NCBI RefSeq assembly: GCF_900637665.1
Contig: NZ_LR134386.1
Span: forward strand, 4,642,501 to 4,706,500
Source of the DNA: Chryseobacterium nakagawai
GTDB lineage: Bacteria > Bacteroidota > Bacteroidia > Flavobacteriales > Weeksellaceae
Length of the DNA stretch: 64,000 nucleotides
Direction: 5' to 3'
Positions 1 through 8,776 of the stretch are shown piece after piece (the first letter of the stretch is position 1; every line of letters starts with the position of its first letter). The translations under genes were made by a program, and so were the position numbers. Below the pieces are notes generated by a model. The model had not been told where the DNA came from. It saw only the letters and a list, made by a program, of their open reading frames with translations, and ran no database searches.

Positions 1-234
1 CATATTTTCCAGGGCGGATATTCTGCAGGGTATTATTCTTACAAATGGGCAGAAGTATTGGATGCTGATGCATTTCAGTATTTTAAAGAAAATGGAATCT
101 TCAATCCAGAAATTGCAGCCAAATATAAAGTGCTTCTTTCTTCAGGAGGAACTAAAGATCCTATGGAACTGTATAAAGCGTTCAGAGGAAGCGAACCGAA
201 AGTAGAGAGTTTGTTGAAAAGAGCTTTTGGGTAA
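1..234 (+). CDS. M3-family metallopeptidase (peptidyl-dipeptidase type), C-terminal end only
   Basis: The frame is open from base 1 and stops at TAA 232-234, so only the last 77 residues are present and the start lies outside the window. The visible GGYSAGYYSYKWAEVLDADAF stretch is the substrate-binding C-terminal signature of M3 zinc peptidases (Dcp/oligopeptidase A/thimet group). It lies well after the HExxH site, which is not in view. These enzymes cleave short peptides in the cytoplasm or periplasm. A Dcp-like identity is inferred from this tail only. Confidence 0.85.
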   Translation, partial: HIFQGGYSAGYYSYKWAEVLDADAFQYFKENGIFNPEIAAKYKVLLSSGGTKDPMELYKAFRGSEPKVESLLKRAFG

Positions 235-262
235 GAAATCATTAAATATACTTTAAAAACAA

Positions 263-646
263 ATGAGCAACATACCGCAAAGACTTGAAAATGTTAAAAA
301 GCTCCAGGCGAAAAGGTGGGAGAATGAAGATCATTGGGATGAACTAAACGATCTTTTAGTGAAAGAATTAGATGAAATTCTGCTTATTGAACCTGAGAAT
401 ACTTCTGCGCTCATCAACATAGGTGCAATTTATTCTGACATGGGAGAAAATGAGAGGGCTCTGAATTATTTAAAAATGGCTTTAAACCTGGGCTCGGAGG
501 ATAAAAACCTTTTCGTAAATCTGGCCATCGTTATGATTTATATGGAAAAGCATCAGGCTGAATATTTAGAATACCTGGAAGACGCTGAGGGAAAAATTGA
601 GAATCCGCTTACTTTTAAAGCTTATTTTGATCCTCAATCTCATTAA
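263..646 (+). CDS. Small TPR-repeat protein, function unknown
   Basis: This is a 127-residue soluble protein without signal peptide. Residues about 48-81 read as one tetratricopeptide repeat (ALINIGAIYSDMGENERALNYLKMALNL), and a second degenerate helix pair follows. TPRs mediate protein-protein contacts, so this is probably an adaptor. The next gene starts 4 bases after its stop, which suggests co-transcription. No specific family is recognised. Confidence 0.7.
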   Translation: MSNIPQRLENVKKLQAKRWENEDHWDELNDLLVKELDEILLIEPENTSALINIGAIYSDMGENERALNYLKMALNLGSEDKNLFVNLAIVMIYMEKHQAEYLEYLEDAEGKIENPLTFKAYFDPQSH

Positions 647-650
647 AATT

Positions 651-1064
651 ATGATCGAGAAATTAAAAAAATTAAAAGCAGCTTTTAATGATTCATTAAA
701 GGCTGCTCTTGTCAATATTACCCTTGAAAAGATTGAAGAAATTCTTAATAACAGAGATTCTTCAGAATTTTCTGATGCATGGATGAAAGCTTATCATGCA
801 GTTGATGGAAAAGAAATAGACGAAGAAACCGAAGATACTGTTATGCATATCCGTAAAGAGATTTTTATCTCTATTTTCAAAGCTACCAGCTCTTCTGAAC
901 TGCCAGCGTACATTTCTGATGACTTTGGATTAATTTCGTCTTACTATATTCACGATATTGAAAACAGTTGGGTAACCAATTTGCTGTTTACTTATCTTAA
1001 CCATCAGATTCCTCAGGGAGACTTGATGGACACGGAGAAAACGATAAATGAATTGATTCAATAA
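651..1064 (+). CDS. Hypothetical acidic protein (137 aa)
   Basis: The start is taken at ATG 651 (MIEKLKKLKAAFND). The longer reading upstream overlaps the previous gene and gives an implausible hydrophobic leader. The protein is soluble, Glu/Asp-rich and mostly helical in appearance, with no motif I recognise. It follows the TPR gene by 4 bases and precedes a lipoprotein gene by 21 bases, so the three probably form one transcript. The function is unknown. Confidence 0.6.
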   Translation: MIEKLKKLKAAFNDSLKAALVNITLEKIEEILNNRDSSEFSDAWMKAYHAVDGKEIDEETEDTVMHIRKEIFISIFKATSSSELPAYISDDFGLISSYYIHDIENSWVTNLLFTYLNHQIPQGDLMDTEKTINELIQ

Positions 1065-1085
1065 ATCAGAAAAGAAAAATAATCT

Positions 1086-1784
1086 ATGAAAAAAACGCAC
1101 CTACTCTATTGCCTTCCGCTTCTATTCTTTTTAAACTGTAAAGAAGAAAAGAAAAATTCAATTTCAGAAACTCAATCAGCAGAAGTTAATCAGGTAGAAA
1201 AAACAGATTCTTTGGTTACTACAAGAATTGATTCTTCCCAAGTTCCAAAAGCATTAAAGTATAAAGGAAATTTCAAAGAAGGATTCCAATGGAAAGATAA
1301 AACAGGAGAGTATATAGTTATTACATCTGAAACCGGAAGTTACAGAAATGAAAATTTCCCTCATGAAAATGATGATAGTGCAGATGCTGAAGTTTTTGGG
1401 CAATCCTACTCTTTAGAAAATAATCAGCTGGTATGGAAAGTCAATGATTTTGTCAAAGACTGTATGGTAGATATAGATGCTGAGTTTAAGAAAAATACTT
1501 TAAGCGTAACAGATCTTGATAAAAACGGCATTGCAGAAGTCTGGATAATGTATAAAATTGCCTGCAAAGGAGATGTAAGTCCTTCAGATTTAAAGATTAT
1601 CATGTATGAAGGGAAACAAAAGTTTGCCATGCGTGGACAAACAAAAATCCGAACAGGAATGGAAAATCATGGTAAACCTGTATTTGAAGGAGGATCTTAT
1701 ACCTTTGATAAGGCTTTTCAACAAGGCCCAAAAACTTTCAGGGATTATGCTGAAAAATTATGGAATAAGAATATGGAAGATTAA
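1086..1784 (+). CDS. Putative exported protein with lipoprotein-like leader (232 aa)
   Basis: The N-terminus MKKTHLLYCLPLLFFLNC has a basic start, a hydrophobic core and Cys18, followed by a Lys/Glu-rich linker. This looks like a lipoprotein signal, although the LNC box is not a textbook one. The mature part contains DLDKNGIAEVWIMYK, an acidic DxDxxG turn of the kind seen in FG-GAP/VCBS-like Ca-binding loops. No catalytic motif is seen. It is probably anchored in the outer or inner membrane facing the periplasm. The family assignment is uncertain. Confidence 0.6.
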   Translation: MKKTHLLYCLPLLFFLNCKEEKKNSISETQSAEVNQVEKTDSLVTTRIDSSQVPKALKYKGNFKEGFQWKDKTGEYIVITSETGSYRNENFPHENDDSADAEVFGQSYSLENNQLVWKVNDFVKDCMVDIDAEFKKNTLSVTDLDKNGIAEVWIMYKIACKGDVSPSDLKIIMYEGKQKFAMRGQTKIRTGMENHGKPVFEGGSYTFDKAFQQGPKTFRDYAEKLWNKNMED

Positions 1785-1867
1785 TTGTCTTTGATTTTTC
1801 TACTTTGTCCTAAAAATCAATACATTTGACAAATAAAAACGATATCATAACCTTAAAAATTTAAATC

Positions 1868-2068
1868 ATGTTTTTAGCAATTGTACTTCCTTTTCTATCC
1901 TTTATTGTTAGGGGAAAAGTTCTCACCGGAATCATTTGTTTTTTCTTACAGATCACCTTAATTGGCTGGCTCCCTGCTGCTATTTGGGCGGTGATGTCTT
2001 TAAATAATGAAAGAGCCAATGAGCGGAACGAAAAATTAATCCGTGCTGTACGTGAAAGTCAAAAATAG
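1868..2068 (+). CDS. YqaE/Pmp3-like small membrane protein (66 aa)
   Basis: Two hydrophobic helices are joined by a short charged turn (LPFLSFIVRGKVLTGIICFFLQITLIGWLPAAIWAVMSL). That is the layout of the YqaE/Pmp3 (UPF0057) family, including the LP...RG and GWLP(A)xIWA positions. A polar, highly charged tail extends to residue 66. Family members are small inner-membrane proteins linked to membrane-potential and salt stress in yeast and plants. It stands alone, with about 80 bases upstream. Confidence 0.75.
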   Translation: MFLAIVLPFLSFIVRGKVLTGIICFFLQITLIGWLPAAIWAVMSLNNERANERNEKLIRAVRESQK

Positions 2069-2224
2069 AATTATTTTCTAACTATATCTAATCCTTTATG
2101 TAATGTAAAGGATTTTTTATTGCCGACAAGCCCGGATGAACGTTTAAAGTTTTCTCATTTAATAATTGTAATTTTATTATCCACTAATCTCAATTTTAAA
2201 ACAGCATTGCAAATCTTCACTGCC

Positions 2225-2956
2225 ATGAAAGAAAATAAATACGACAACCCTGCTTTTTTTGACCAGTATGAGAAAATGCTCCGTTCCCAGTTGGGATTAG
2301 AGGGAGCCGGAGAATGGCATGCCCTGAAAAATATGTTACCTAATTTTAAAGGAAAGAATGTGTTGGACCTCGGTTGCGGATTCGGATGGCACTGCCGCTA
2401 TGCTATAGAAAATGGGGCACACTCTGTCACCGGTATCGATCTTTCAGAAAAAATGCTGACCAGAGCACAAGAAATTAACAATCTGGAAGGAATTCTTTAT
2501 GAAAGAAAAGCATTAGAAGATGTTGATTATCCTGCAGAACAATTTGATATTATCTTAAGTTCTTTAACACTGCATTATGTGGAGTCACTTGATAAAATTT
2601 CTCAAAATATCTATCGATGGCTGAGTTCAGGTGGTCATTTTATATTCTCAGTGGAACATCCTGTTTTTACTGCTGAAGGGGGTCAGGATTGGGTTTACGA
2701 TAAAGATGGAGAGAAAATAACCTGGCCAGTTGACCGATATTTCATTGAAGGAAAAAGAAATACTACCTTTTTAGGGGAAAATGTTATTAAGTATCATAGA
2801 ACCTTAACTTCCTATCTGAATACTTTATTGAAACATGGCTTTAAAATCAAAGAAATCATTGAACCTGAACCTAATCATGAAATGCTGAAGGATATCCCAG
2901 AAATGAAAGATGAACTCCGCAGACCTATGATGTTATTAATCTCTGTAGAAAAATAG
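2225..2956 (+). CDS. Class I SAM-dependent methyltransferase (243 aa)
   Basis: Start ATG 2225 (MKENKYDNPAFFDQYEKML) is preferred over an upstream TTG whose extension reads through an intergenic segment. Motif I is VLDLGCGFG at residues 46-54, and the acidic loop GIDLSEKML at about 70-78 binds the ribose of S-adenosylmethionine. The length fits the small Methyltransf_11/25 type. The substrate cannot be told from sequence: the class covers ubiquinone/menaquinone, tRNA and small-molecule methylases. Confidence 0.88.
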   Translation: MKENKYDNPAFFDQYEKMLRSQLGLEGAGEWHALKNMLPNFKGKNVLDLGCGFGWHCRYAIENGAHSVTGIDLSEKMLTRAQEINNLEGILYERKALEDVDYPAEQFDIILSSLTLHYVESLDKISQNIYRWLSSGGHFIFSVEHPVFTAEGGQDWVYDKDGEKITWPVDRYFIEGKRNTTFLGENVIKYHRTLTSYLNTLLKHGFKIKEIIEPEPNHEMLKDIPEMKDELRRPMMLLISVEK

Positions 2957-3064
2957 AAACTTATTTACCCGGTATACAAAAAAAATAATTTTAAATATCA
3001 CTTAGTATATTGCATAACATAGTAATTAAAATAATTCATATCTTTGTATAACAAATTACATGAT

Positions 3065-4153
3065 ATGATTACCAAAAAATTAATAACCTTCCTAATAGCT
3101 CTGCTGATTTGCAGTACTGTGGATGCACAATTACTCACCAAAAAAAACGAAAAGAAAATAGACAGCCTCATACTTACCGGATTTGAAAATCAGGATGAGC
3201 CGGGAGCTGTCTTTATGGTGGTTCAAAAAGGAAAAAACCTTTATAGAAAAGCCTTCGGAAAAGCCAACCTGGAACTTGGCGTTACTATGACTCCTGAAAA
3301 TGTGTTCCAGATTGGTTCTATGACTAAACAATTTACCTCTGTTGCTATTTTAATATTGGAACAACAGGGAAAACTTAGCACTAATGATCCGATCTCAAAA
3401 TATATCACCGATTATCCTAATGGTAATAAAATTACGATTCATCATCTTCTGACCCATACCTCAGGAATCAAGGATTTCACAAAGATGAAATCTTTAGGCT
3501 CTATTGCCCAAAAAGAAATGGCACCTAAAGCTATGGTAGATTTTTTCAAAAATGAGCCTGTTGATTTTGTACCGGGTGAAAAGTTTGATTATAATAATTC
3601 AGGATATGTTGTTCTCGGCTATATTATAGAACTTACTTCAGGAGATACCTACGAAAATTTTATCAAGAAAAATATTTTTGACAAAATAGGAATGACCCAT
3701 TCTTATTATGCCTCAGACCGAAAAGTAATCCCTCAAAGAGCCTATGGCTATCATAAAAAAGAACATGGATTTGTGAATAAAACTGTTATTAGCTTCAGTG
3801 TACCGTTTTCTTCAGGATCACTCATGTCTACCGTAGATGATATGTGGAAGTGGCAGCAGGCTTTAAACCAAAATATAGTATTAAATCCCCAGGAAACTCA
3901 AAAAGCTTTTCAAAAATATCGACTCAATAATGGGGAAGAATTTACATATGGCTATGGATGGCATTTGAAAGAAATCAACGGAACTCCGGACCGTGAGCAT
4001 GGTGGAAGTGTATTTGGATTCAAAAGCATGGGCGTTTATATTCCTCAAGAAGATATCTATGTTATAGGGTTCAGTAATTGTGATTGCCATTCTCCAACCG
4101 ATATTACCCGTGATATTGCTAAAATTGCATTACAGGGAATAAAAAAACCTTAA
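3065..4153 (+). CDS. Serine beta-lactamase-fold hydrolase (class C / D-aminopeptidase-like, 362 aa)
   Basis: The start is ATG 3065. A TAtcTTTG -7 box sits at 3039-3046, so the upstream TTG reading would begin inside the promoter. A signal peptide (MITKKLITFLIALLICSTVDAQ) implies export. The three active-site elements of the beta-lactamase/transpeptidase-like family are visible: SMTK at 85-88 (nucleophile Ser85), YNN at 176-178 and HGG at 312-314. This pattern is shared by EstB-type esterases, D-peptidases and class C-like enzymes. Beta-lactam resistance is not implied. Substrate unknown. Confidence 0.85.
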   Translation: MITKKLITFLIALLICSTVDAQLLTKKNEKKIDSLILTGFENQDEPGAVFMVVQKGKNLYRKAFGKANLELGVTMTPENVFQIGSMTKQFTSVAILILEQQGKLSTNDPISKYITDYPNGNKITIHHLLTHTSGIKDFTKMKSLGSIAQKEMAPKAMVDFFKNEPVDFVPGEKFDYNNSGYVVLGYIIELTSGDTYENFIKKNIFDKIGMTHSYYASDRKVIPQRAYGYHKKEHGFVNKTVISFSVPFSSGSLMSTVDDMWKWQQALNQNIVLNPQETQKAFQKYRLNNGEEFTYGYGWHLKEINGTPDREHGGSVFGFKSMGVYIPQEDIYVIGFSNCDCHSPTDITRDIAKIALQGIKKP

Positions 4154-4186
4154 ATTTAAATTTTATTAAAACCCATAGTAGTATCC

Positions 4187-5209
4187 GTGAAACTGTTTTT
4201 TAAATCCTTATCTCTCACATTCTTTCTTTCTTTTCAGCTATTTTTTTCACAAAATAGAAAAGTAATTAACAATGAATCTACTCATTTTCAAATTTCTGAT
4301 CGTTCTGAGAATATAGATTTCATCGTAGTAGATCCTAAACTTGAGACCAAAAAGCCAATATTTCTTTGGTGCCAGGGTTCGCTCCCCTATCCGCTCTATG
4401 TGAATTCAAAAAGCGGAATATGGCTGATTGGTGGTGGAATTACCAATTTTGATGTCAAAAACATTAAGAAATATTATCATCTGGTCATTGTTTCAATGCC
4501 TACAACGCCTGTGATTGCAGAAGAAAACCAGATTAATGACTCTTATTGGTATATTGGAAACTCCAAGGATAAGGATGAACCATCAGAAGATTTTATAAAA
4601 GCAGATTATCTTGAAAACTATACGAGTCGTGCAATCAGAGTTTTAAAGTTTCTGAAAAAACAGGATTGGGTAGACAATTCTCAATTGATTGTTGCGGGGC
4701 ATTCACAAGGGTCTAAAGTTGCCACGAAAATTACTACAGAATATCAACCGGTTTCAAAGCTTGGAGTTTTTGGAGCTAATCCATTCGGTAGGATAGATCA
4801 GAATATCCGTGATTATCGGAAAGATGCCGAAAAGAATACAATAACCTGGGCTGATGCTGAAAAAGGAATTGAAAAACAATACCAGCTTTACAAAGAGGCT
4901 AATGATCCCGAAATACTGAAAAATAAGCCCTCGCTGCTTTCATGGAAATCATTTTCTATTCCCTTACTCGACGACTGGCTGTCTTTCAATAAACCTATTT
5001 ATATGGCCTATGGAACCCATGATATTGCGAGTGACCTTTGTGATCTGGTACCTCTTTATTTCATCAGAGCTCATAAAGATAATTTAACCTATAAAAGATA
5101 CCTGAATATGGATCATAACTTTTTCGAAATGGAAAATGGTGAACCTAATCACGATAAACCTCATTGGGAGCAGGTGATGAACCGTTTTATAGAATGGACA
5201 ATTCAATAA
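4187..5209 (+). CDS. Exported alpha/beta hydrolase (340 aa)
   Basis: The signal peptide begins at a GTG codon (MKLFFKSLSLTFFLSFQLFFSQ); no in-frame ATG precedes the leader. The nucleophile elbow GHSQG is at 171-175, after a beta strand LIVA, as in alpha/beta hydrolases. A His in NMDHNFFE near the C-terminus is the likely catalytic base. It lies 33 bases after the beta-lactamase-like gene, perhaps co-transcribed. Its stop abuts the stop of the convergent exporter gene with no base between them. Substrate unknown. Confidence 0.75.
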   Translation: MKLFFKSLSLTFFLSFQLFFSQNRKVINNESTHFQISDRSENIDFIVVDPKLETKKPIFLWCQGSLPYPLYVNSKSGIWLIGGGITNFDVKNIKKYYHLVIVSMPTTPVIAEENQINDSYWYIGNSKDKDEPSEDFIKADYLENYTSRAIRVLKFLKKQDWVDNSQLIVAGHSQGSKVATKITTEYQPVSKLGVFGANPFGRIDQNIRDYRKDAEKNTITWADAEKGIEKQYQLYKEANDPEILKNKPSLLSWKSFSIPLLDDWLSFNKPIYMAYGTHDIASDLCDLVPLYFIRAHKDNLTYKRYLNMDHNFFEMENGEPNHDKPHWEQVMNRFIEWTIQ

Positions 5210-6610
5210 TTATCTTTTGTTTTTAGGAAGAATATAATCTGGTACTCTAAAAATACTAACAAGTACTACTGCCAAACATAGAATATTAATCAGTATTGCT
5301 ATGGTAAAGGCTTTATGATAATGGTGTATTACAGGGTGTTCTCCTAGGAAATAATAAAATACACTTCCTACAACAACAATTCCCATAATCGCTGCAATCT
5401 GCTGAAAGGTATTGTAAACGCCGGAAGCATTTCCTATCAGTTTTTCAGACATTCCCGAAAGAGCGATATTGGCCAGTGACGGAATCACAGAACCCACTCC
5501 CACCCCATGTAAAAACAATAATAGACATAATTGGTAAAATTCAATAGCCCTGTTGAAAAAAATAATCTGGAGAATCAAAATGAACATAATAAAGCAAAGT
5601 CCTGCCATAAGGGCTTTTTTTCCATATTTCAGGATCAGTTTCACTGAAAAAACTGAAGCCAGGATAAATCCTAATCCCTGAAAAACAATTATTTCTCCAG
5701 CCCTCAACGGATTAATCATTAATCCATCCTGAAAAAATAAAGAGAGAATATAGAAATAGGAATCCAACATAATAAAGAAAAAAGAAACAGCCATAATACC
5801 CAAATTAAAATTTTTATACCGGAATAACTCAAAATCAATGAGATAAGGCTTATTATTTTTCAATTTATTTTTCTGGTTTTTTATAAAAAATATTAAGATC
5901 GCCACAGAAATAACCATGAGTACTATATTCTGAACTGAAAAGATTTCTTTTTCAGAAACGGTAAGAGTATATGTCAAAATAAAAAGTCCTGTCGATAACA
6001 AAAAAACACCCCAATTATCAAAGGATCCTTTTGTAGTAACGCTGAATTCCTCCAATTTTCTTACGCTGAAAAATAGGGCCACCAGGCAAATAGGAACATT
6101 AATCAGAAAAATAAACCGCCAAGGTTCTTCAAAAGCAGTCAGTGATGAGAAATATCCTCCCAGAAACTGTCCCAAAATGGTCCCGATTCCAATAGTGATT
6201 CCATACCATCCCATTGCTTTAGTACGCTGTTCATGATCAGGAAATAATACCTGGATCATAGAGAGAACCTGAGGAGCCATTAAGGCAGCACTTATCCCCT
6301 GGGCTAGTCTTGAGATCATCAGCTGCACAGCGCCTTGTGAAACTCCACAGGTAACGGAACTTATCATAAAAAGGATCAATCCGATAATGAAAATCTTTTT
6401 ACGTCCGTATACATCTCCCAAACGTCCTCCTGTAATAAGAAAAGAGGCAAAACCGATGAGGTAAGCAGCAATTATTAATTGCATCTCTCCATTGGATGCC
6501 TGAATATCACGTTGTATGGAAGGTATGGATACATTAATGATAAAAATATCCATGATTGTTAACAACTGCCCAAACAGTATAACAAATAATTTCAAATAGT
6601 TATGTTTCAT
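5210..6610 (-). CDS. MFS multidrug exporter, DHA2 (EmrB/QacA) family (466 aa)
   Basis: This is a polytopic inner-membrane protein with many hydrophobic helices, in line with the 14-helix DHA2 drug:H+ antiporters. Diagnostic stretches are DIFIINVSIPSI in helix 1 (motif D1, residues 21-32), GGRLGDVYGRKK in loop 2-3 (motif A, 61-72) and a helix-5 motif C-like run (GITIGIGTILGQFLGG). It lies 39 bases downstream of a TetR gene, and the gap holds a palindromic operator. This strongly suggests an inducible efflux pump. The exported compound is unknown. Confidence 0.9.
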   Translation of the reverse strand: MKHNYLKLFVILFGQLLTIMDIFIINVSIPSIQRDIQASNGEMQLIIAAYLIGFASFLITGGRLGDVYGRKKIFIIGLILFMISSVTCGVSQGAVQLMISRLAQGISAALMAPQVLSMIQVLFPDHEQRTKAMGWYGITIGIGTILGQFLGGYFSSLTAFEEPWRFIFLINVPICLVALFFSVRKLEEFSVTTKGSFDNWGVFLLSTGLFILTYTLTVSEKEIFSVQNIVLMVISVAILIFFIKNQKNKLKNNKPYLIDFELFRYKNFNLGIMAVSFFFIMLDSYFYILSLFFQDGLMINPLRAGEIIVFQGLGFILASVFSVKLILKYGKKALMAGLCFIMFILILQIIFFNRAIEFYQLCLLLFLHGVGVGSVIPSLANIALSGMSEKLIGNASGVYNTFQQIAAIMGIVVVGSVFYYFLGEHPVIHHYHKAFTIAILINILCLAVVLVSIFRVPDYILPKNKR

Positions 6611-6616
6611 TTTTAT

Positions 6617-6630
6617 ATAGATATATCTAT
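6617..6630. promoter_or_regulatory. TetR operator in front of the MFS exporter gene
   Basis: The 14-bp palindrome ATAGATATATCTAT begins 6 bases upstream of the exporter ATG. Its core, ATAGA-N4-TCTAT, recurs exactly in front of the neighbouring TetR gene (7244-7257). I infer that both are bound by that TetR protein. A repressor here would block a local promoter or interrupt read-through from the TetR gene. Confidence 0.7.
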
Positions 6631-6649
6631 TTTTATATTGACAAAAAAA

Positions 6650-7213
6650 TTAGGGAAATAATCCCTGAATCATCTTTTTAATTTGATCAAAAGACTCATT
6701 TTGCTTGTTAATGGTTGAGGTTACCACGGCTCCTTCTATCAGTAAAAATATATTTTCGGTGATTAAATCAGGCTCTGAACATTGAGAGCCTTCACAATAT
6801 TCAAGCACAATCCCACGAATAATTTCTTTCTGTTTTTCCTTATGATTTTTAGCAAAACCAGATACTGCGGCATTCCCCTCTCCTATTTCAGAGACAATTT
6901 TAATGAAATGACATCCTGCGAACTTTGATGATTGCTGTAGTTTTTTACGATAATCAATGATTGCTGATATTTTTTCTTTAGGATCAGAAAGGGGAGCAAT
7001 ACTTTTCTCAAGACCTTCAAACCAATCCTGCTCTTCTTTGATTAAATAAGCCTGAAGAAGGTCATTTTTGGATGCAAAGTGATTATACAGAGAACCGATT
7101 GCAATATCAGCCTCTGCAATGATCTGATTAATTCCCGTAGAATTATACCCCTGCTTATAAAATAATTCTGAAGCTACTCTGATGATCCTGTCTCGCACTT
7201 TTTCTTTTTTCAT
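6650..7213 (-). CDS. TetR-family repressor, LmrA/YxaF-like (187 aa)
   Basis: Start ATG 7213 (MKKEKVRDRIIRVASELFYKQGY) matches the usual TetR N-terminus. A longer reading upstream would cross the promoter. The helix-turn-helix is at about residues 25-48 (STGINQIIAEADIAIGSLYNHF). The C-terminal half has the GCHFIKIVSE region typical of the LmrA/YxaF branch that controls efflux pumps. A -7 box (TAGCTTTG, minus strand 7235-7228) gives a leader of about 10 bases. The operator at 7241-7264 overlaps the spacer and -33 region, implying autorepression. Confidence 0.88.
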   Translation of the reverse strand: MKKEKVRDRIIRVASELFYKQGYNSTGINQIIAEADIAIGSLYNHFASKNDLLQAYLIKEEQDWFEGLEKSIAPLSDPKEKISAIIDYRKKLQQSSKFAGCHFIKIVSEIGEGNAAVSGFAKNHKEKQKEIIRGIVLEYCEGSQCSEPDLITENIFLLIEGAVVTSTINKQNESFDQIKKMIQGLFP

Positions 7214-7240
7214 CCTGAAAATTTTAGCAAAGCTAAGTAA

Positions 7241-7264
7241 AAAATAGATAAGTCTATCTATTTT
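7241..7264. promoter_or_regulatory. Operator of the TetR gene (autoregulation)
   Basis: An inverted repeat has perfect 10-bp arms, AAAATAGATA at 7241-7250 and TATCTATTTT at 7255-7264, with a 4-base spacer. Embedded at 7244-7257 is ATAGA-N4-TCTAT, identical in core to the site before the exporter gene. It covers the region between the predicted -7 box and about -40 of the TetR promoter. Confidence 0.75.
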
Positions 7265-7360
7265 ATTAATAAAGAATTTCTCTCTGATCATTAAAATTCT
7301 TCTTCGTGAATCATTATTATTGATAAAATAGCCCGATATTTAAGCTGTAAAAGACAAGCC

Positions 7361-8029
7361 ATGTTCAACATTTTCAAGAAGAAGAAAAAAATTAAAGCTA
7401 ACCTTCATTCTGTAACCATTCCCGATCAGGCATGGACTAAAGTTTCGGAAGATAATGAAGCTATAAGATGGGTTAATCCACAACAATCTGCCTTAATTGT
7501 CCTTCATTTTTTTGATAAAGAACCAGATCTTCCTACGGCAAAAGATCTTGATTACCTGAAAAAGTTTTACCGAAATATTGCGGCAGCATCTAACGGAGGT
7601 ACTATTGAAACAGACATTATTCAAGTTCACGATATCCCTTGTGTAAAAACCATTATTAAATATCCCCAACAGGAAACAGGAATGATTTATATTGCTTCCA
7701 TCACTATTCCTTTTGAAAATTGCAGTTATGTAATAAAAATTCAGGCTGATGAAATAGGAATTACAGGAATGAGAGATGCGCTTATTCTTGACAGGTTACA
7801 TAAAGCCGGAGAAGTCGAAATTGATGAAGAAAATATGAAAAACTGGTTTGGAGATCCTTATGATCCGGATTTTAAGCAGGGAACTTTAATGAATCAGTCT
7901 GAATTGGAAAAATACGATCACGAATTCCCGGAGCATCCACTTTCTATCACCAGATCTCTTCTTAGATCCATTGCTACAACAGTGATTTTCAAATCAGAAA
8001 TAAAAGCGCTTCCTTCATTTAAAAAATAA
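7361..8029 (+). CDS. Hypothetical cytoplasmic protein (222 aa)
   Basis: The protein starts with a very basic stretch (MFNIFKKKKKIKA) but has no hydrophobic leader, so it is probably cytoplasmic or peripheral. Residues 15-140 alternate beta-like segments (HSVTIPDQAWTKV, SALIVLHFFD), and the C-terminus is charged. No family or catalytic motif is recognised. The next gene (VOC family) begins 11 bases after the stop, so the two are likely co-transcribed. Confidence 0.65.
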   Translation: MFNIFKKKKKIKANLHSVTIPDQAWTKVSEDNEAIRWVNPQQSALIVLHFFDKEPDLPTAKDLDYLKKFYRNIAAASNGGTIETDIIQVHDIPCVKTIIKYPQQETGMIYIASITIPFENCSYVIKIQADEIGITGMRDALILDRLHKAGEVEIDEENMKNWFGDPYDPDFKQGTLMNQSELEKYDHEFPEHPLSITRSLLRSIATTVIFKSEIKALPSFKK

Positions 8030-8040
8030 AAAACATCTCA

Positions 8041-8436
8041 ATGAATTCATCTAATCCTGTAGTCTATTTTGAAATTCTTGTACATGATCTTGAACGTGCA
8101 GAGAACTTCTATTCTGCTGTTTTCAATTTCAGTTTTGAGAAAGACATCATCGATCATTATGAGATGGCCCTCTTCCCTTTTGAAGAAAAGAACAGTGGCA
8201 TTACCGGTGCACTGGCTAAAGGCGATGTTTACAAAGCTACCAAAGATGGGGTTATTATTTATTTTAAAACCGAAAGTATTGATGCTACCCTTGAGAAAGT
8301 TCTTCAACATGCAGGAACAATTCTTTATCCCAAAAGAACAGATGAAAAATATGGTTTTGCAGTGGCAGAATTCGAAGACTCAGAGGGAAACAGGATTGCT
8401 TTGCATGAAACAATGAGTAAGGAAGATGGAGACTGA
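8041..8436 (+). CDS. VOC-family (glyoxalase/bleomycin-resistance fold) protein (131 aa)
   Basis: The opening PVVYFEILVHDLERAENFYSAVF and the closing FAVAEFEDSEGNRIALHE are hallmarks of the single-domain vicinal-oxygen-chelate fold. The paired beta-alpha-beta units carry Glu/His metal ligands (E12 in YFEILV; E and H near FEDSEGNRIALHE). Members include glyoxalase I-like enzymes, dioxygenases and resistance proteins. The small size and lack of other motifs leave the substrate open. Confidence 0.82.
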   Translation: MNSSNPVVYFEILVHDLERAENFYSAVFNFSFEKDIIDHYEMALFPFEEKNSGITGALAKGDVYKATKDGVIIYFKTESIDATLEKVLQHAGTILYPKRTDEKYGFAVAEFEDSEGNRIALHETMSKEDGD

Positions 8437-8776
8437 GAGATGGAAGTTATTAAGTACATAAAAGAAAAAACTCCACTATTGAAACATTGAGTTATAGAAG
8501 TGTTTTACAAAATAATTTATTACTTCTGTGTTAAATGTGAACCACAGAGGCACATAGGATTATTATCAATGACTGTTTTCGGTCTAAAATAACTTTTGAA
8601 ACGCTTTTGACATCAAAAAGATCTATATTTCTATGTGCTTTGCAACTTCCTGCCTCGATCTTTCAGCTTACATCCTTCAAAGGCATTCCATTCATCGCAT
8701 AACATTTTTCAATCTATGTTTCAGCATATTTTGTATCTTTAATTACCATTTCAATAAAAATATTTGGTAATTCGTT
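8437..8776. other. 340-base gene-free stretch with a degenerate repeat-like element
   Basis: No convincing ORF or RNA gene is seen. It contains an 8-bp inverted pair, GCACATAG at 8550-8557 and CTATGTGC at 8631-8638. The left copy is embedded in ACCACAGAGGCACATAGG. This resembles a decayed dispersed repeat, but the resemblance is only visual. A weak -7-like box TATCTTTA lies about 30 bases before the next gene. Confidence 0.4.

Noticed and set aside
3065..4153. Antibiotic-resistance beta-lactamase
   Set aside because: The active-site motifs are shared with esterases and peptidases, and nothing indicates a true beta-lactamase.
6611..6649. Independent full promoter for the MFS gene
   Set aside because: No TAnnTTTG box was found in the 39-base gap. 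Read-through from the TetR gene or an unrecognised promoter is equally possible.
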